DNA from: Azospirillum sp. TSO35-2
Lineage (GTDB): Bacteria > Pseudomonadota > Alphaproteobacteria > Azospirillales > Azospirillaceae
Reading direction: 5' to 3'
Assembly (NCBI RefSeq): GCF_003116095.1
Contig: NZ_LGRA01000021.1
Location: 1,698,458 to 1,762,457 of the forward strand
Length of the DNA stretch: 64,000 nucleotides
The position numbers were made by a program, and so were the translations under genes. This document shows, piece after piece, positions 40,838-50,022 of this stretch (positions within the stretch are counted from its first letter, which is position 1; every line of letters begins with the position of its first letter). The notes beneath the pieces are model-generated. The model was given only the letters and a program-made list of their open reading frames with translations. It had not been told where the DNA came from and did not search any database.

Positions 40838-42574
40838 ATGACCGACCAACGCAACCTCATCATCGCGATTGCCCTGTCGATCGCCATCCTGCTCGGCTTC
40901 CAGTATTTCTACGAGAAGCCGCGGGTGGACCAGCAGAAGCAGATCGCCGCCCAGCAGGCCGCGCGGACCGAACAGACGGTTCCGGTTCCCGCCGCCGGCC
41001 TGCCCGGCGTGCCCGGCGCGCCGCCCTCGGCCTCGGCCGAGGTTGCCAAGGACCGCGCCGTCCTGGTCGCCGAGCAAATCGCCGCCGGGTCGCGCGTGAA
41101 GATCGACACGCCGTCGCTGCATGGTTCGGTGAACCTCGTCGGCGGCCGCATCGACGACCTGACGCTCGCCACCTACCACGAGACGCCGGACCCCAAGAGC
41201 CCGGAGATCGTGCTGCTGTCCCCGGCCGGCACGCCGGCGGCCTACTACGCCGAATTCGGCTGGCTGCCGCAGGGCGCCGGCGTCGCCGCGCCGACCGCGA
41301 CCACCCAGTGGAAGGCGGACAGCGACGTGCTGACCCCGGCCAAGCCGCTGACGCTGACCTGGGACAACGGCCAGGGGCTGGTGTTCGAACGCAAGATCGC
41401 GCTCGACCCCGACTTCATGTTCACCGTGACCCAGTCGGTGCGCAACACCGGTGCCGCCCCGGTCAGCCTGCTGCCCTACAGCCTGGTGTCGCGCAGCGGC
41501 ACGCCGCAGACCTCGGGCTACTACATCCTGCATGAAGGCCCGCTCGGCGTCTTCAACGGCTCGCTGACCGAAGAGAAGTACGACGACGTCCGCAAGGCCG
41601 GCACCATCTCGAAGGAGACCACCGGCGGCTGGATCGGCATCACCGACAAGTACTGGCTGGTCTCGCTGGTCCCCGACCCGAACGAGAAGGTCACCGCCCG
41701 CTTCGTCCACAGCGAGGTCGCCAACACCTCGCGCTACCAGACCGACACCATGGGTGCCCCGGTCGAGGTGGCGCCGGGCGCCACGGTGGAGAACACCGCC
41801 CGCCTGTTCGCCGGCGCCAAGCAGGTGAAGCTGCTCGACAGCTACTCCGAGAAGCTCAACATCAAGAATTTCGATCTGGCGATCGATTTCGGCTGGTTCT
41901 ACTTCCTGACCAAGCCCTTCTTCTACGCCCTGGATTTCCTGGGCCGCGTCATCGGCAACTTCGGCATCGCCATCCTGGTTCTGACGGTCTGCGTGAAGGC
42001 GATCTTCTTCCCGCTCGCCAACAAGTCCTATCAGGCGATGAGCAAGATGAAGGCGCTGCAGCCCAAGATGCAGGAGCTGCGCGAGAAGTTCGCCGACGAC
42101 CAGCCGCGGATGAACCAGGAGCTGATGGCGCTGTACAAGCGCGAGAAGGTGTCCCCGGTGTCGGGCTGCCTGCCGATCGTCATCCAGATCCCGGTGTTCT
42201 TCTCGCTCTACAAGGTGCTGTTCGTGACCATCGAGATGCGGCACGCGCCGTTCTTCGGCTGGATCCACGATTTGTCCTCGCCCGACCCGACCAACCTGTT
42301 CACCCTGTTCGGCCTGATCCCGTGGTCGCCGCCGACCATGCTGCATCTCGGCCTGTGGCCGCTGATCATGGGCGTCACCATGTGGGCGCAGCAGAAGATG
42401 AACCCGGCGCCGCCGGACCCGGTCCAGCAGAAGGTGTTCCAGTTCCTGCCCATCGTCTTCACCTTCATGCTCGCCGGCTTCCCGGCCGGTCTGGTGATCT
42501 ACTGGGCCTGGAACAACTCGCTGTCGGTCCTGCAGCAGTGGACCATCATGAAGCGGATGGGCGTGAAGGCCTGA
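40838..42574 (+). CDS. yidC: Membrane protein insertase YidC
   Basis: A 578-residue YidC of the gram-negative long form. The first membrane helix is LIIAIALSIAILLGFQYF, followed by a large periplasmic beta-domain (residues about 60-340) and the conserved five-helix insertase core. The core includes NFGIAILVLTVCVKAIFFPLA, the cytoplasmic coiled coil KMKALQPKMQELREKF, GCLPIVIQIPVFFSLYKVL and a final MLAGFPAGLVIYWAWNN. It inserts inner-membrane proteins alone or with SecYEG. The ATG at 40838 fits the family start. A strong terminator follows at 42613. Confidence 0.96.
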   Translation: MTDQRNLIIAIALSIAILLGFQYFYEKPRVDQQKQIAAQQAARTEQTVPVPAAGLPGVPGAPPSASAEVAKDRAVLVAEQIAAGSRVKIDTPSLHGSVNLVGGRIDDLTLATYHETPDPKSPEIVLLSPAGTPAAYYAEFGWLPQGAGVAAPTATTQWKADSDVLTPAKPLTLTWDNGQGLVFERKIALDPDFMFTVTQSVRNTGAAPVSLLPYSLVSRSGTPQTSGYYILHEGPLGVFNGSLTEEKYDDVRKAGTISKETTGGWIGITDKYWLVSLVPDPNEKVTARFVHSEVANTSRYQTDTMGAPVEVAPGATVENTARLFAGAKQVKLLDSYSEKLNIKNFDLAIDFGWFYFLTKPFFYALDFLGRVIGNFGIAILVLTVCVKAIFFPLANKSYQAMSKMKALQPKMQELREKFADDQPRMNQELMALYKREKVSPVSGCLPIVIQIPVFFSLYKVLFVTIEMRHAPFFGWIHDLSSPDPTNLFTLFGLIPWSPPTMLHLGLWPLIMGVTMWAQQKMNPAPPDPVQQKVFQFLPIVFTFMLAGFPAGLVIYWAWNNSLSVLQQWTIMKRMGVKA

Positions 42575-42612
42575 TCCTTCTCCCCGCGCTCTGACACCGC
42601 CTTCCGACACTG

Positions 42613-42658
42613 CCGCCGGCAAAGACCCTTGACGGGCCTTTGCCGGCGGTATGTTTTT
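42613..42658 (+). terminator. Terminator after yidC
   Basis: A 12-bp perfect stem (42613-42624 with 42638-42649) plus three inner pairs, followed by TATG and five T residues (42654-42658). It ends the rpmH-yidC unit 28 bases before the yihA start codon, so yihA would need its own start of transcription or read-through. Confidence 0.85.
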
Positions 42659-42685
42659 CTAAGCCGCCACGACGAAAGCAACGCC

Positions 42686-43363
42686 ATGACCACCTCGGAC
42701 AAGCCCAGCCCCGGCAAACCCAGCATCGTCTCCGGGTTCGACGAGGCCGCCTTGGAGGCGGGACGGCTGCTGTTCGCCAAGGAGTGCGACTTCGTCTGGG
42801 GCGCCGACGCGCTGAGCCAGCTGCCGGAGGCCGACCTGCCGGAGGTCGCCTTCGCCGGCCGTTCCAACGTCGGCAAGTCGAGCCTGGTCAACGCCCTGAC
42901 CGGGCGGAAGACGCTGGCCCGCACCTCCAACACGCCGGGGCGCACGCAGCAGCTCAACTTCTTCAACCTCGGCAACCGGCTGAAGCTGGTCGACATGCCC
43001 GGCTACGGCTACGCCAAGGAATCGAAGGAGAAGGTGGAGGCGTGGAACGACATGGTCCGCCGCTTCCTGCGCGGCCGGGTCACGCTGCGCCGGGCGCTGG
43101 TGCTGGTCGACGCCCGCCATGGGCTGAAGCCCAACGACGACGAGATCATGGAGATGCTCGACCGCACCGCCGTCCCCTACGTCCTCGTGCTGACCAAGGC
43201 CGACAAGGTCAAGGCGGCGGAGCTGGACGCGGTGCGCCGCGCCACCGAGGCGGCGCTGAAGAAGCACCCGGCCGCCTTCCCGGACCTCCACATCACCAGC
43301 TCCGAAAAGGGCCTGGGCATTGCCGAGCTGCGGGCCAGCCTCGCGGCGCTCGCCGCCGAATAA
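42686..43363 (+). CDS. yihA: Ribosome biogenesis GTP-binding protein YihA/EngB
   Basis: A 225-residue EngB-type GTPase with G1 GRSNVGKSSL, G2 around TPGRTQQLNFF, G3 DMPGYG, G4 VLTKADK and a G5 region ITSSEKG. It acts late in 50S subunit assembly and is essential in many bacteria. The N-terminal extension of about 45 residues beyond the E. coli form is usual here. It sits between the yidC terminator and the antiporter, and argB follows further downstream, as in many alphaproteobacteria. Confidence 0.94.
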   Translation: MTTSDKPSPGKPSIVSGFDEAALEAGRLLFAKECDFVWGADALSQLPEADLPEVAFAGRSNVGKSSLVNALTGRKTLARTSNTPGRTQQLNFFNLGNRLKLVDMPGYGYAKESKEKVEAWNDMVRRFLRGRVTLRRALVLVDARHGLKPNDDEIMEMLDRTAVPYVLVLTKADKVKAAELDAVRRATEAALKKHPAAFPDLHITSSEKGLGIAELRASLAALAAE

Positions 43364-43375
43364 TCCGCCGCGGCG

Positions 43376-44656
43376 ATGGGCCTGTCTCCCGCGCTGTTGT
43401 TCCTGCTCCAGGCCCTGCTGCTGATCGCCGGGCCGTTCCTGCTGTGGCGGCTCGGCGGCGGCCGTCACGTCGCCCCGATGGTGGTGATCCAGATCCTGGT
43501 GGGGGTGGCGCTTGGCCCATCGCTGCTCGGGCGGCTGGCGCCGAACCTGTGGGGGACGCTGTTCGCCCCAACCGCCCTGGCGCCGTTGTCCGGGCTGGCG
43601 CTGCTCGCCGTCGTTTTCTTCGCCTTCCTGACCGGCCTGCACCTCGACCCGGCGGAGTTCCGCGGCCGGGGCAGCGCCTTTGCCGGTGTGGCGCTGTCCA
43701 GCATGCTGGTGCCGACGCTGCTGGGCGGCGGCCTCGGCTGGTGGCTGGCCGGCGCCTTCCCGGCGATGACCGGCCCGCACGCCACCCCCGGCCTGTTCGC
43801 CGCCGGCTTCGGCATCTGCGTCGGTGTCACCGCCCTGCCGGTGCTGGGCGCCATCCTGCGTGAGATGGGCTTGCTGGAACAGCGGGTCGGCCGGCTCGCC
43901 CTCGGCTACGCCGCGGTGAACGACGCGCTGCTGTGGCTGCTGATCACCGGCGTGCTGGCCTGGGCCACGACCGATGGCGCGGGAGGCGGCTTGACGGTCG
44001 GCTGGGTGGCGCTGCTCGGCTTCGCCTATGTCGGCGCGACGGCGCTGGTGGTCCGGCCGCTGCTCGACCGGCTGATGGCGCGGGTGGCGCCGGACGGCCG
44101 GATTGGCGACACCGCGGTGGTCGTCACCTGCGCGGCGCTGCTCGCCTCGGCCGCGGTGACCGAGCTGATCGGGCTGCACTACATCCTGGGCGCCTTCGTC
44201 GCCGGCACCGCGATGCCACGTCGGCTGGCCGCCGCGATCCTGGACCGGCTGGAGCATTTCTCCACCCTGATCCTGCTGCCCTTCTTCTTCACCCTGACCG
44301 GGCTGAAGGTCGACCTGACGCTGGATGACCCGGCGCAATGGGCGGTCTTCGCCCTGGCCGGCGCCGCCACCCTGGCCGGCAAGATGGCCGGCACCGCGAT
44401 TCCCGCCCGCCTGGGCGGAGAAGCGTGGCCGGAGGCCCTGCTGCTCGGCGCGCTGATGCCGTGCAAGGGGCTGATGGAGGTCATCGTGCTGACCATCCTG
44501 CTGGAGGCCGGCGTGCTGTCCGGCGCCTGTTTCTCGGCGATGGTGCTGATGGCGGTGGCGGTCACCGCGCTGACCCGGCCGATGGCCGGGCTGGTCGGGC
44601 GCTGGGCGCCGGCCGCGGCGGCACCGGCGGGGGGCGACCGGAAAATTGTCCCCTAG
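43376..44656 (+). CDS. CPA2-type cation:proton antiporter
   Basis: A 426-residue polytopic transporter of the monovalent cation:proton antiporter-2 family, about twelve to thirteen helices. It lacks the cytoplasmic TrkA-N/RCK domain of KefB or KefC, so it is a short form of NapA/KefB-like core. Seen motifs are VGVALGPSLLG in helix two, FFAFLTGLHLDP and, mid-protein, the GLHYILGAFVAGTAMPR stretch that resembles the ion-binding helix. It probably exchanges Na+ or K+ for H+. It begins 12 bases after yihA and is likely in the same transcript. Confidence 0.86.
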   Translation: MGLSPALLFLLQALLLIAGPFLLWRLGGGRHVAPMVVIQILVGVALGPSLLGRLAPNLWGTLFAPTALAPLSGLALLAVVFFAFLTGLHLDPAEFRGRGSAFAGVALSSMLVPTLLGGGLGWWLAGAFPAMTGPHATPGLFAAGFGICVGVTALPVLGAILREMGLLEQRVGRLALGYAAVNDALLWLLITGVLAWATTDGAGGGLTVGWVALLGFAYVGATALVVRPLLDRLMARVAPDGRIGDTAVVVTCAALLASAAVTELIGLHYILGAFVAGTAMPRRLAAAILDRLEHFSTLILLPFFFTLTGLKVDLTLDDPAQWAVFALAGAATLAGKMAGTAIPARLGGEAWPEALLLGALMPCKGLMEVIVLTILLEAGVLSGACFSAMVLMAVAVTALTRPMAGLVGRWAPAAAAPAGGDRKIVP

Positions 44657-44720
44657 GCAACGGCCGGGGCTTTCCGTTAAAGAGAGCCCAACCGTCCACC
44701 CCGACAAAGGGCATCCTCCC

Positions 44721-45620
44721 GTGCAGAACACGACCCGTGACGAGTGGCTTGCCAAGGCCCGCACCCTGTCCGAAGCGCTGCCCTACATGCGGCGCTACGC
44801 CGGGAGCACCTTCGTCATCAAGTACGGCGGCCACGCCATGGGCGACGCCGGGCTGGCGGAGCTGTTCGCCCGCGACATCGTGCTGCTGAAGCAGGTCGGC
44901 ATCAACCCGGTGGTGGTGCATGGCGGCGGGCCGCAGATCGGCCAGATGCTGGAGCGGCTGAAGATCAAGTCCAGCTTCATCGACGGCCTGCGCGTCACCG
45001 ACAAGGAGACGGTCGAGGTGGTCGAGATGGTGCTGGCCGGCTCCATCAACAAGCAGATCGTCGCCGCCATCAACAGCGCCGGCGGCCGCGCGGTCGGCCT
45101 GTCGGGCAAGGACAGCAACCTGATCACCGCCCGCCGGCTGGAGCGCGTGCAGCGCGACCCCGACAGCAACATCGAGCGGGTGCTCGACCTCGGCTTCGTC
45201 GGCGAGCCGTACAAGGTGAACCCGGAGATCCTGCACGCCCTGGCCCAATCCGACATCATCCCGGTGATCGCCCCGGTCGGTTTCGACGTCAACGGCGACA
45301 CCTACAACATCAACGCCGACACGGCGGCCGGCGCCGTCGCGGCGGCGGTGAAGGCGGCGCGCTTCTTCCTGCTGACCGACGTCGCCGGCGTGCTCGACAA
45401 GAACAAGACCCTGATCGAGAAGATGTCGCTGGAGGCCGCCCGCGCCGCCATCGCCGACGGCACCGCGTCGGGCGGCATGATCCCGAAGATCGAGACCTGC
45501 ATCGGCGCGGTGGAGCAGGGCGTCGACGCCGCGGTGATCCTGGACGGCCGGGTGCCGCACGCCCTGCTGCTGGAGATCTTCACCGAGGGCGGCGCCGGAA
45601 CCCTGATCGGCAAGGCCTGA
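44721..45620 (+). CDS. argB: N-acetylglutamate kinase
   Basis: A 299-residue amino-acid kinase that phosphorylates N-acetyl-L-glutamate in arginine synthesis. Motifs are FVIKYGGHAM, VVHGGGPQIGQ, GGRAVGLSGKD, the substrate region NINADTAAGA and LTDVAGVLDK. The N-terminal helix (residues 1-25) and the C-terminal block VPHALLLEIFTEGGAGTLI suggest the hexameric, arginine-feedback-inhibited form, as is typical where the cyclic acetyl pathway operates. Starts at GTG 44721 with AAAGGG upstream; longer frames are not conserved. Confidence 0.96.
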   Translation: MQNTTRDEWLAKARTLSEALPYMRRYAGSTFVIKYGGHAMGDAGLAELFARDIVLLKQVGINPVVVHGGGPQIGQMLERLKIKSSFIDGLRVTDKETVEVVEMVLAGSINKQIVAAINSAGGRAVGLSGKDSNLITARRLERVQRDPDSNIERVLDLGFVGEPYKVNPEILHALAQSDIIPVIAPVGFDVNGDTYNINADTAAGAVAAAVKAARFFLLTDVAGVLDKNKTLIEKMSLEAARAAIADGTASGGMIPKIETCIGAVEQGVDAAVILDGRVPHALLLEIFTEGGAGTLIGKA

Positions 45621-45664
45621 GGCCCCATATCAGGTCAAGCGGCCGCAAACCCTGGGGGAACCCG

Positions 45665-45985
45665 ATGACCGAGCGTCCCGATCCGCGCAAGGAACTGCTC
45701 CGGCAGATGAAGGCCATCCGTGACCGGATGAACCCCAAGCTGGTGGAGCGCGCCAAGCTGGCGGTGTTCGGCAAGGTCCCCTACGACAGCGACGCCGCCA
45801 AGGAGGCGGTCGGCCATTTCCTCGACGCCCGGGACGATGGTGGCGCCTTCCGCCGCAAGCTGGAGCGGGCGTTGAAGGAGGAGGGCGCGACGCTGGACCT
45901 CGAGCCCGAGGTTCCGGCGGCCAAGGGCACTGCGGCGGCGGCCCCGGTGCCGCCGAAGCCGCGGCGGGGCGGCCGGGTGACCTAG
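45665..45985 (+). CDS. Small charged protein of unknown function
   Basis: A 106-residue protein, not recognised. The first 75 residues are helical and highly charged (PDPRKELLRQMKAIRDRMNP, AAKEAVGHFLDARD, FRRKLERALKEEG). The C-terminus is a Pro/Ala linker ending in a basic tip (PKPRRGGRVT). It has no membrane segment. It starts 44 bases after argB and is probably co-transcribed. Confidence 0.7.
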   Translation: MTERPDPRKELLRQMKAIRDRMNPKLVERAKLAVFGKVPYDSDAAKEAVGHFLDARDDGGAFRRKLERALKEEGATLDLEPEVPAAKGTAAAAPVPPKPRRGGRVT

Positions 45986-46049
45986 CAACAACGGCTCTTG
46001 ATGGCGACCTATCGAAAGCCGTTTCCTCAGTCACCGTTGCGGCCCTCCG

Positions 46050-46076
46050 GCGGTACCGGTCCATGACCGGTGCCGC
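46050..46076. repeat. Perfect 12-bp hairpin upstream of the CorA gene
   Basis: GCGGTACCGGTC (46050-46061) pairs at 11 of 12 positions with 46065-46076, loop CAT. It contains the only upstream ATG that could extend the CorA reading frame, which argues that the ATG is structure rather than a start codon. It may be a transcription terminator remnant or a translational control element. Confidence 0.5.
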
Positions 46077-46116
46077 TGGCAAAGCTCCACATTTCCACTT
46101 CGCAAGGAGCGCGCCC

Positions 46117-47100
46117 TTGCTGCATGTCTTCGTCAATGAGGGCGGCCGGTTGTGCTGGGCCAAGGAGCCCGGCGACGACACCGCACCGCTGCCCGAGGCC
46201 GCGGTGTGGCTCGACCTGCTCAATCCGACGGCGGCGGAGCTGGCGCGGGCCGAGGGGCTGATCGGCGTCGCGCTGCCGACCCGCGAGCAGATGGCCGAGA
46301 TCGAGGAGTCGAGCCGCCTGCGCGTCGCCAACGGGGCGCTGACCATGACAGTCACCGCCCTGGTCTGGGCCGACACCGACGAACCGCGCATCGCCACCGT
46401 CAGCTTCGTGCTGATCGGGCGGCGGCTGGTCACCATCCACGACATCGACCCGCAGGCCCTGCTTGCCTTCCGCCGCCGCGCCACCCATGGGCAGGTCGGC
46501 GCCGCCCGTGGCGAGGCGGTGCTGGCGGCGCTGGTCGACGGCATGGTCGACCGCACCTCCGCCGTGCTGCGCCGAACCGGGGTGGAGTTGGACGTGCTGA
46601 ACCGCCGCTTTTTCCGTGGGCGCAAGCTGCGCTCGCGCGGCGAGACGCTGGACGACGCCCAGACGCTGAAGCGCATCGGCCACGCCGGCCATTTGATCGG
46701 CAAGGCGCGGGTCAGCCTGGCCAGCCTGACCCGCATGACCGACTTCCTGGCCCGCAACGACGGCTGGAACGCTGGCAAGGCGACGCGGCGCTGGGCCAGG
46801 ACCACCCTGCAGGACCTGACCGGGCTGGACCAGTACGCGCGTTTCCTGTCGGGCAAGGTGGCGCTGCTGCTGGACACCGCGCTGGGCCAGATCAACGTCG
46901 AGCAGAACGAGATCGTCAAGATCGTCTCGGTGCTGACCGTGCTGCTGTTCCCGCCGATCCTCGTCACCAGCATCGGCGGCATGAACTTCAGCGACATGCC
47001 GGGGGCCGACTCGCCGCTCGGCTACCCGACGCTGCTGCTGGTGATGCTGCTGTCGGCGCTGCTGCCGATGGTCTATGTGCGGATCAAGCGCTGGATGTAG
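46117..47100 (+). CDS. CorA/ZntB-family divalent metal transporter
   Basis: A 327-residue CorA-superfamily protein. The long soluble N-terminal part has VWLDLLNP, TREQMAEIEESSRLR, and the stalk helix that precedes two C-terminal membrane helices. The pore motif GMN lies at residues 288-290 (SIGGMNFSD). The ZntB branch is suggested by DIDPQALLAFRRRA and the IVKIVSVLTVLLFPP helix, so the substrate may be zinc or magnesium. I choose TTG 46117: AAGGAG (46104-46109) is seven bases upstream. The ATG at 46063 lies in a hairpin loop and has no ribosome binding site. Confidence 0.88.
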   Translation: MLHVFVNEGGRLCWAKEPGDDTAPLPEAAVWLDLLNPTAAELARAEGLIGVALPTREQMAEIEESSRLRVANGALTMTVTALVWADTDEPRIATVSFVLIGRRLVTIHDIDPQALLAFRRRATHGQVGAARGEAVLAALVDGMVDRTSAVLRRTGVELDVLNRRFFRGRKLRSRGETLDDAQTLKRIGHAGHLIGKARVSLASLTRMTDFLARNDGWNAGKATRRWARTTLQDLTGLDQYARFLSGKVALLLDTALGQINVEQNEIVKIVSVLTVLLFPPILVTSIGGMNFSDMPGADSPLGYPTLLLVMLLSALLPMVYVRIKRWM

Positions 47101-47147
47101 CGGGTCTTCCGCAATGCGGGTGGCGGATCGTCCGGCGGTCTTTCCTT

Positions 47148-47176
47148 TTGACAGGCGTCTTGCGGCCCGGCAGGAT
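47148..47176 (+). promoter_or_regulatory. Promoter of the thiC transcript
   Basis: TTGACA at 47148-47153, a 17-base spacer and CAGGAT at 47171-47176. The expected start near 47183 is exactly at the 5' end of the riboswitch aptamer, which supports the assignment. Confidence 0.65.
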
Positions 47177-47184
47177 GGGCGCAT

Positions 47185-47302
47185 TCCAGGGGGGTCCCGA
47201 CAGGGGGCTGAGATACCAACGGCCGGACGGCGCGACAAGGCGCCCCAAGGCAGCGTGGTGACCCTTTGAACCTGATCCGGGTCATACCGGCGAAGGGAGG
47301 GA
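47185..47302 (+). ncRNA. TPP riboswitch (THI element)
   Basis: The aptamer shows the invariant GGGGCTGAGAT at about 47203-47213, and the distal core ACCCTTTGAACCTGATCCGG then GTCATACCGGCGAAGGGAG ending at 47300. The central arm is the variable P3 region. It binds thiamine pyrophosphate and shuts down thiC. About 135 bases separate it from thiC; this expression platform probably controls start-site access, since no terminator with a T-tract is visible. Confidence 0.96.
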
Positions 47303-47437
47303 CCGCGTGACGGGCCGCATCAGGCCCCGTCGGCCGCCGGATGGACGCCAGATCGCCATTTTTCCGGGCCACACGCAGACTCCACACCTCCGTCCGCAGT
47401 CCCGGGTTTGTCCGCCCAACTCCGACGGAGAAACCCA

Positions 47438-49159
<1,722 letters not shown>

Positions 49160-49185
49160 GTGGGGTTCGGGGAGGGAAGCGGTCC

Positions 49186-49330
49186 GCCCCCTCCCTAACC
49201 CTCCCCCGCCTTCGGCGGTGGAGGGGACTGCCACCGTCTTTTGCTTTACTTCAGCAAGCGTCCTGCCCCCTCTCCCGCGATCGGACGGACCTTCGGTCCG
49301 CCGAGAGCGGGGGAGGGATGGGGAGGGGGC
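49186..49330. repeat. Long inverted-repeat element after thiC
   Basis: The arm at 49186-49209 (GCCCCCTCCCTAACCCTC...) and the arm at 49307-49330 are inverted copies matching at about 22 of 24 positions. Smaller hairpins nest inside, including CGGACGGACC-TTC-GGTCCGCCG-like pairing near 49281-49302. A related element ends PBP1A. It lies between convergent thiC and greB and may act as a bidirectional terminator. Confidence 0.75.
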
Positions 49331-49358
49331 AGACCGCGACCACGCTCCCACCGCTCCC

Positions 49359-49910
49359 TCACCCCGCGTACCGGATCTCCAGCACCTCGATCGACTCCAC
49401 CCCCGCCGGGGTCCGCACATCGACCACGTCGCCCTCGCGGGCCTTCAGCAGGGCGCGGGCGATCGGCGAGATCCAGCTGACGTGGCCACGGTCGGGATCG
49501 ACCTCGTCGGCGCCGACGATGGTGATGGTGTTCTCGGCGCCATCCTCCCGCGCGTAGGTCACGGTGGCGCCGAAGAAGACCTGCTCGCGGTTCTTCTGGT
49601 CCTGCGGGTTGACCACCACCGCCGATTCCAGGTGCTTGTTCAGGAAGCGGATGCGGCGGTCGATCTCGCGCAGGCGCTTCTTGCCATAGAGATAGTCGCC
49701 GTTCTCCGAGCGGTCGCCGTTGCCGGCGGCCCAGGACACCACCTCCACCACCTTGGGCCGCTCCACCCGCAGCAGGTGGCGCAGCTCCTCCTGCAGGCGC
49801 TGGAAGCCGGGCGGGGTCATGTAGTTCTTGAACCCTTGCGGAAGCGGTGCCGGTTCGTCGAATTCCTCGTCGTCGGGCGTGTCGTTCTCGCGGGTGAAGG
49901 CCTTGCTCAT
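49359..49910 (-). CDS. greB: Transcription elongation factor GreB
   Basis: A 183-residue GreA/GreB-family protein, GreB-like by its MSKAFTREND N-terminus. The coiled-coil part holds the family's E-x-G-D block (NGDRSENGDYLYGKKRLREIDRRIRFL), where the acidic tip residues activate transcript cleavage in backtracked RNA polymerase. The C-terminal FKBP-like domain follows (GADEVDPDRGHVSWISPIARAL). I start at ATG 49910 with AAGGTCGG upstream; the upstream in-frame ATG adds 14 unrelated residues. It includes an acidic insert (ENDTPDDEEFDEP) near the N-terminus. Confidence 0.93.
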   Translation of the reverse strand: MSKAFTRENDTPDDEEFDEPAPLPQGFKNYMTPPGFQRLQEELRHLLRVERPKVVEVVSWAAGNGDRSENGDYLYGKKRLREIDRRIRFLNKHLESAVVVNPQDQKNREQVFFGATVTYAREDGAENTITIVGADEVDPDRGHVSWISPIARALLKAREGDVVDVRTPAGVESIEVLEIRYAG

Positions 49911-49964
49911 GGTCCGACCTTGGGGAATGGGCACGGGGGAATGGTGCAACAACGCTCCGGAAAA

Positions 49965-49992
49965 GGAAAAGGCGCCTTTCGGCGCCTTTTCC
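49965..49992 (-). terminator. rne terminator with GAAA tetraloop
   Basis: A 12-bp perfect stem GGAAAAGGCGCC/GGCGCCTTTTCC with a GAAA loop on the minus strand, followed by TTTTCC. It lies 30 bases after the rne stop codon. Confidence 0.9.
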
Positions 49993-50022
49993 AGTCCTGG
50001 GGCCGTGGTTCGGCCGTTCGGC

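Noticed and set aside
40472..42622. A 716-residue frame on the minus strand opposite yidC
   Set aside because: Antisense to YidC and YidD; no family resemblance.
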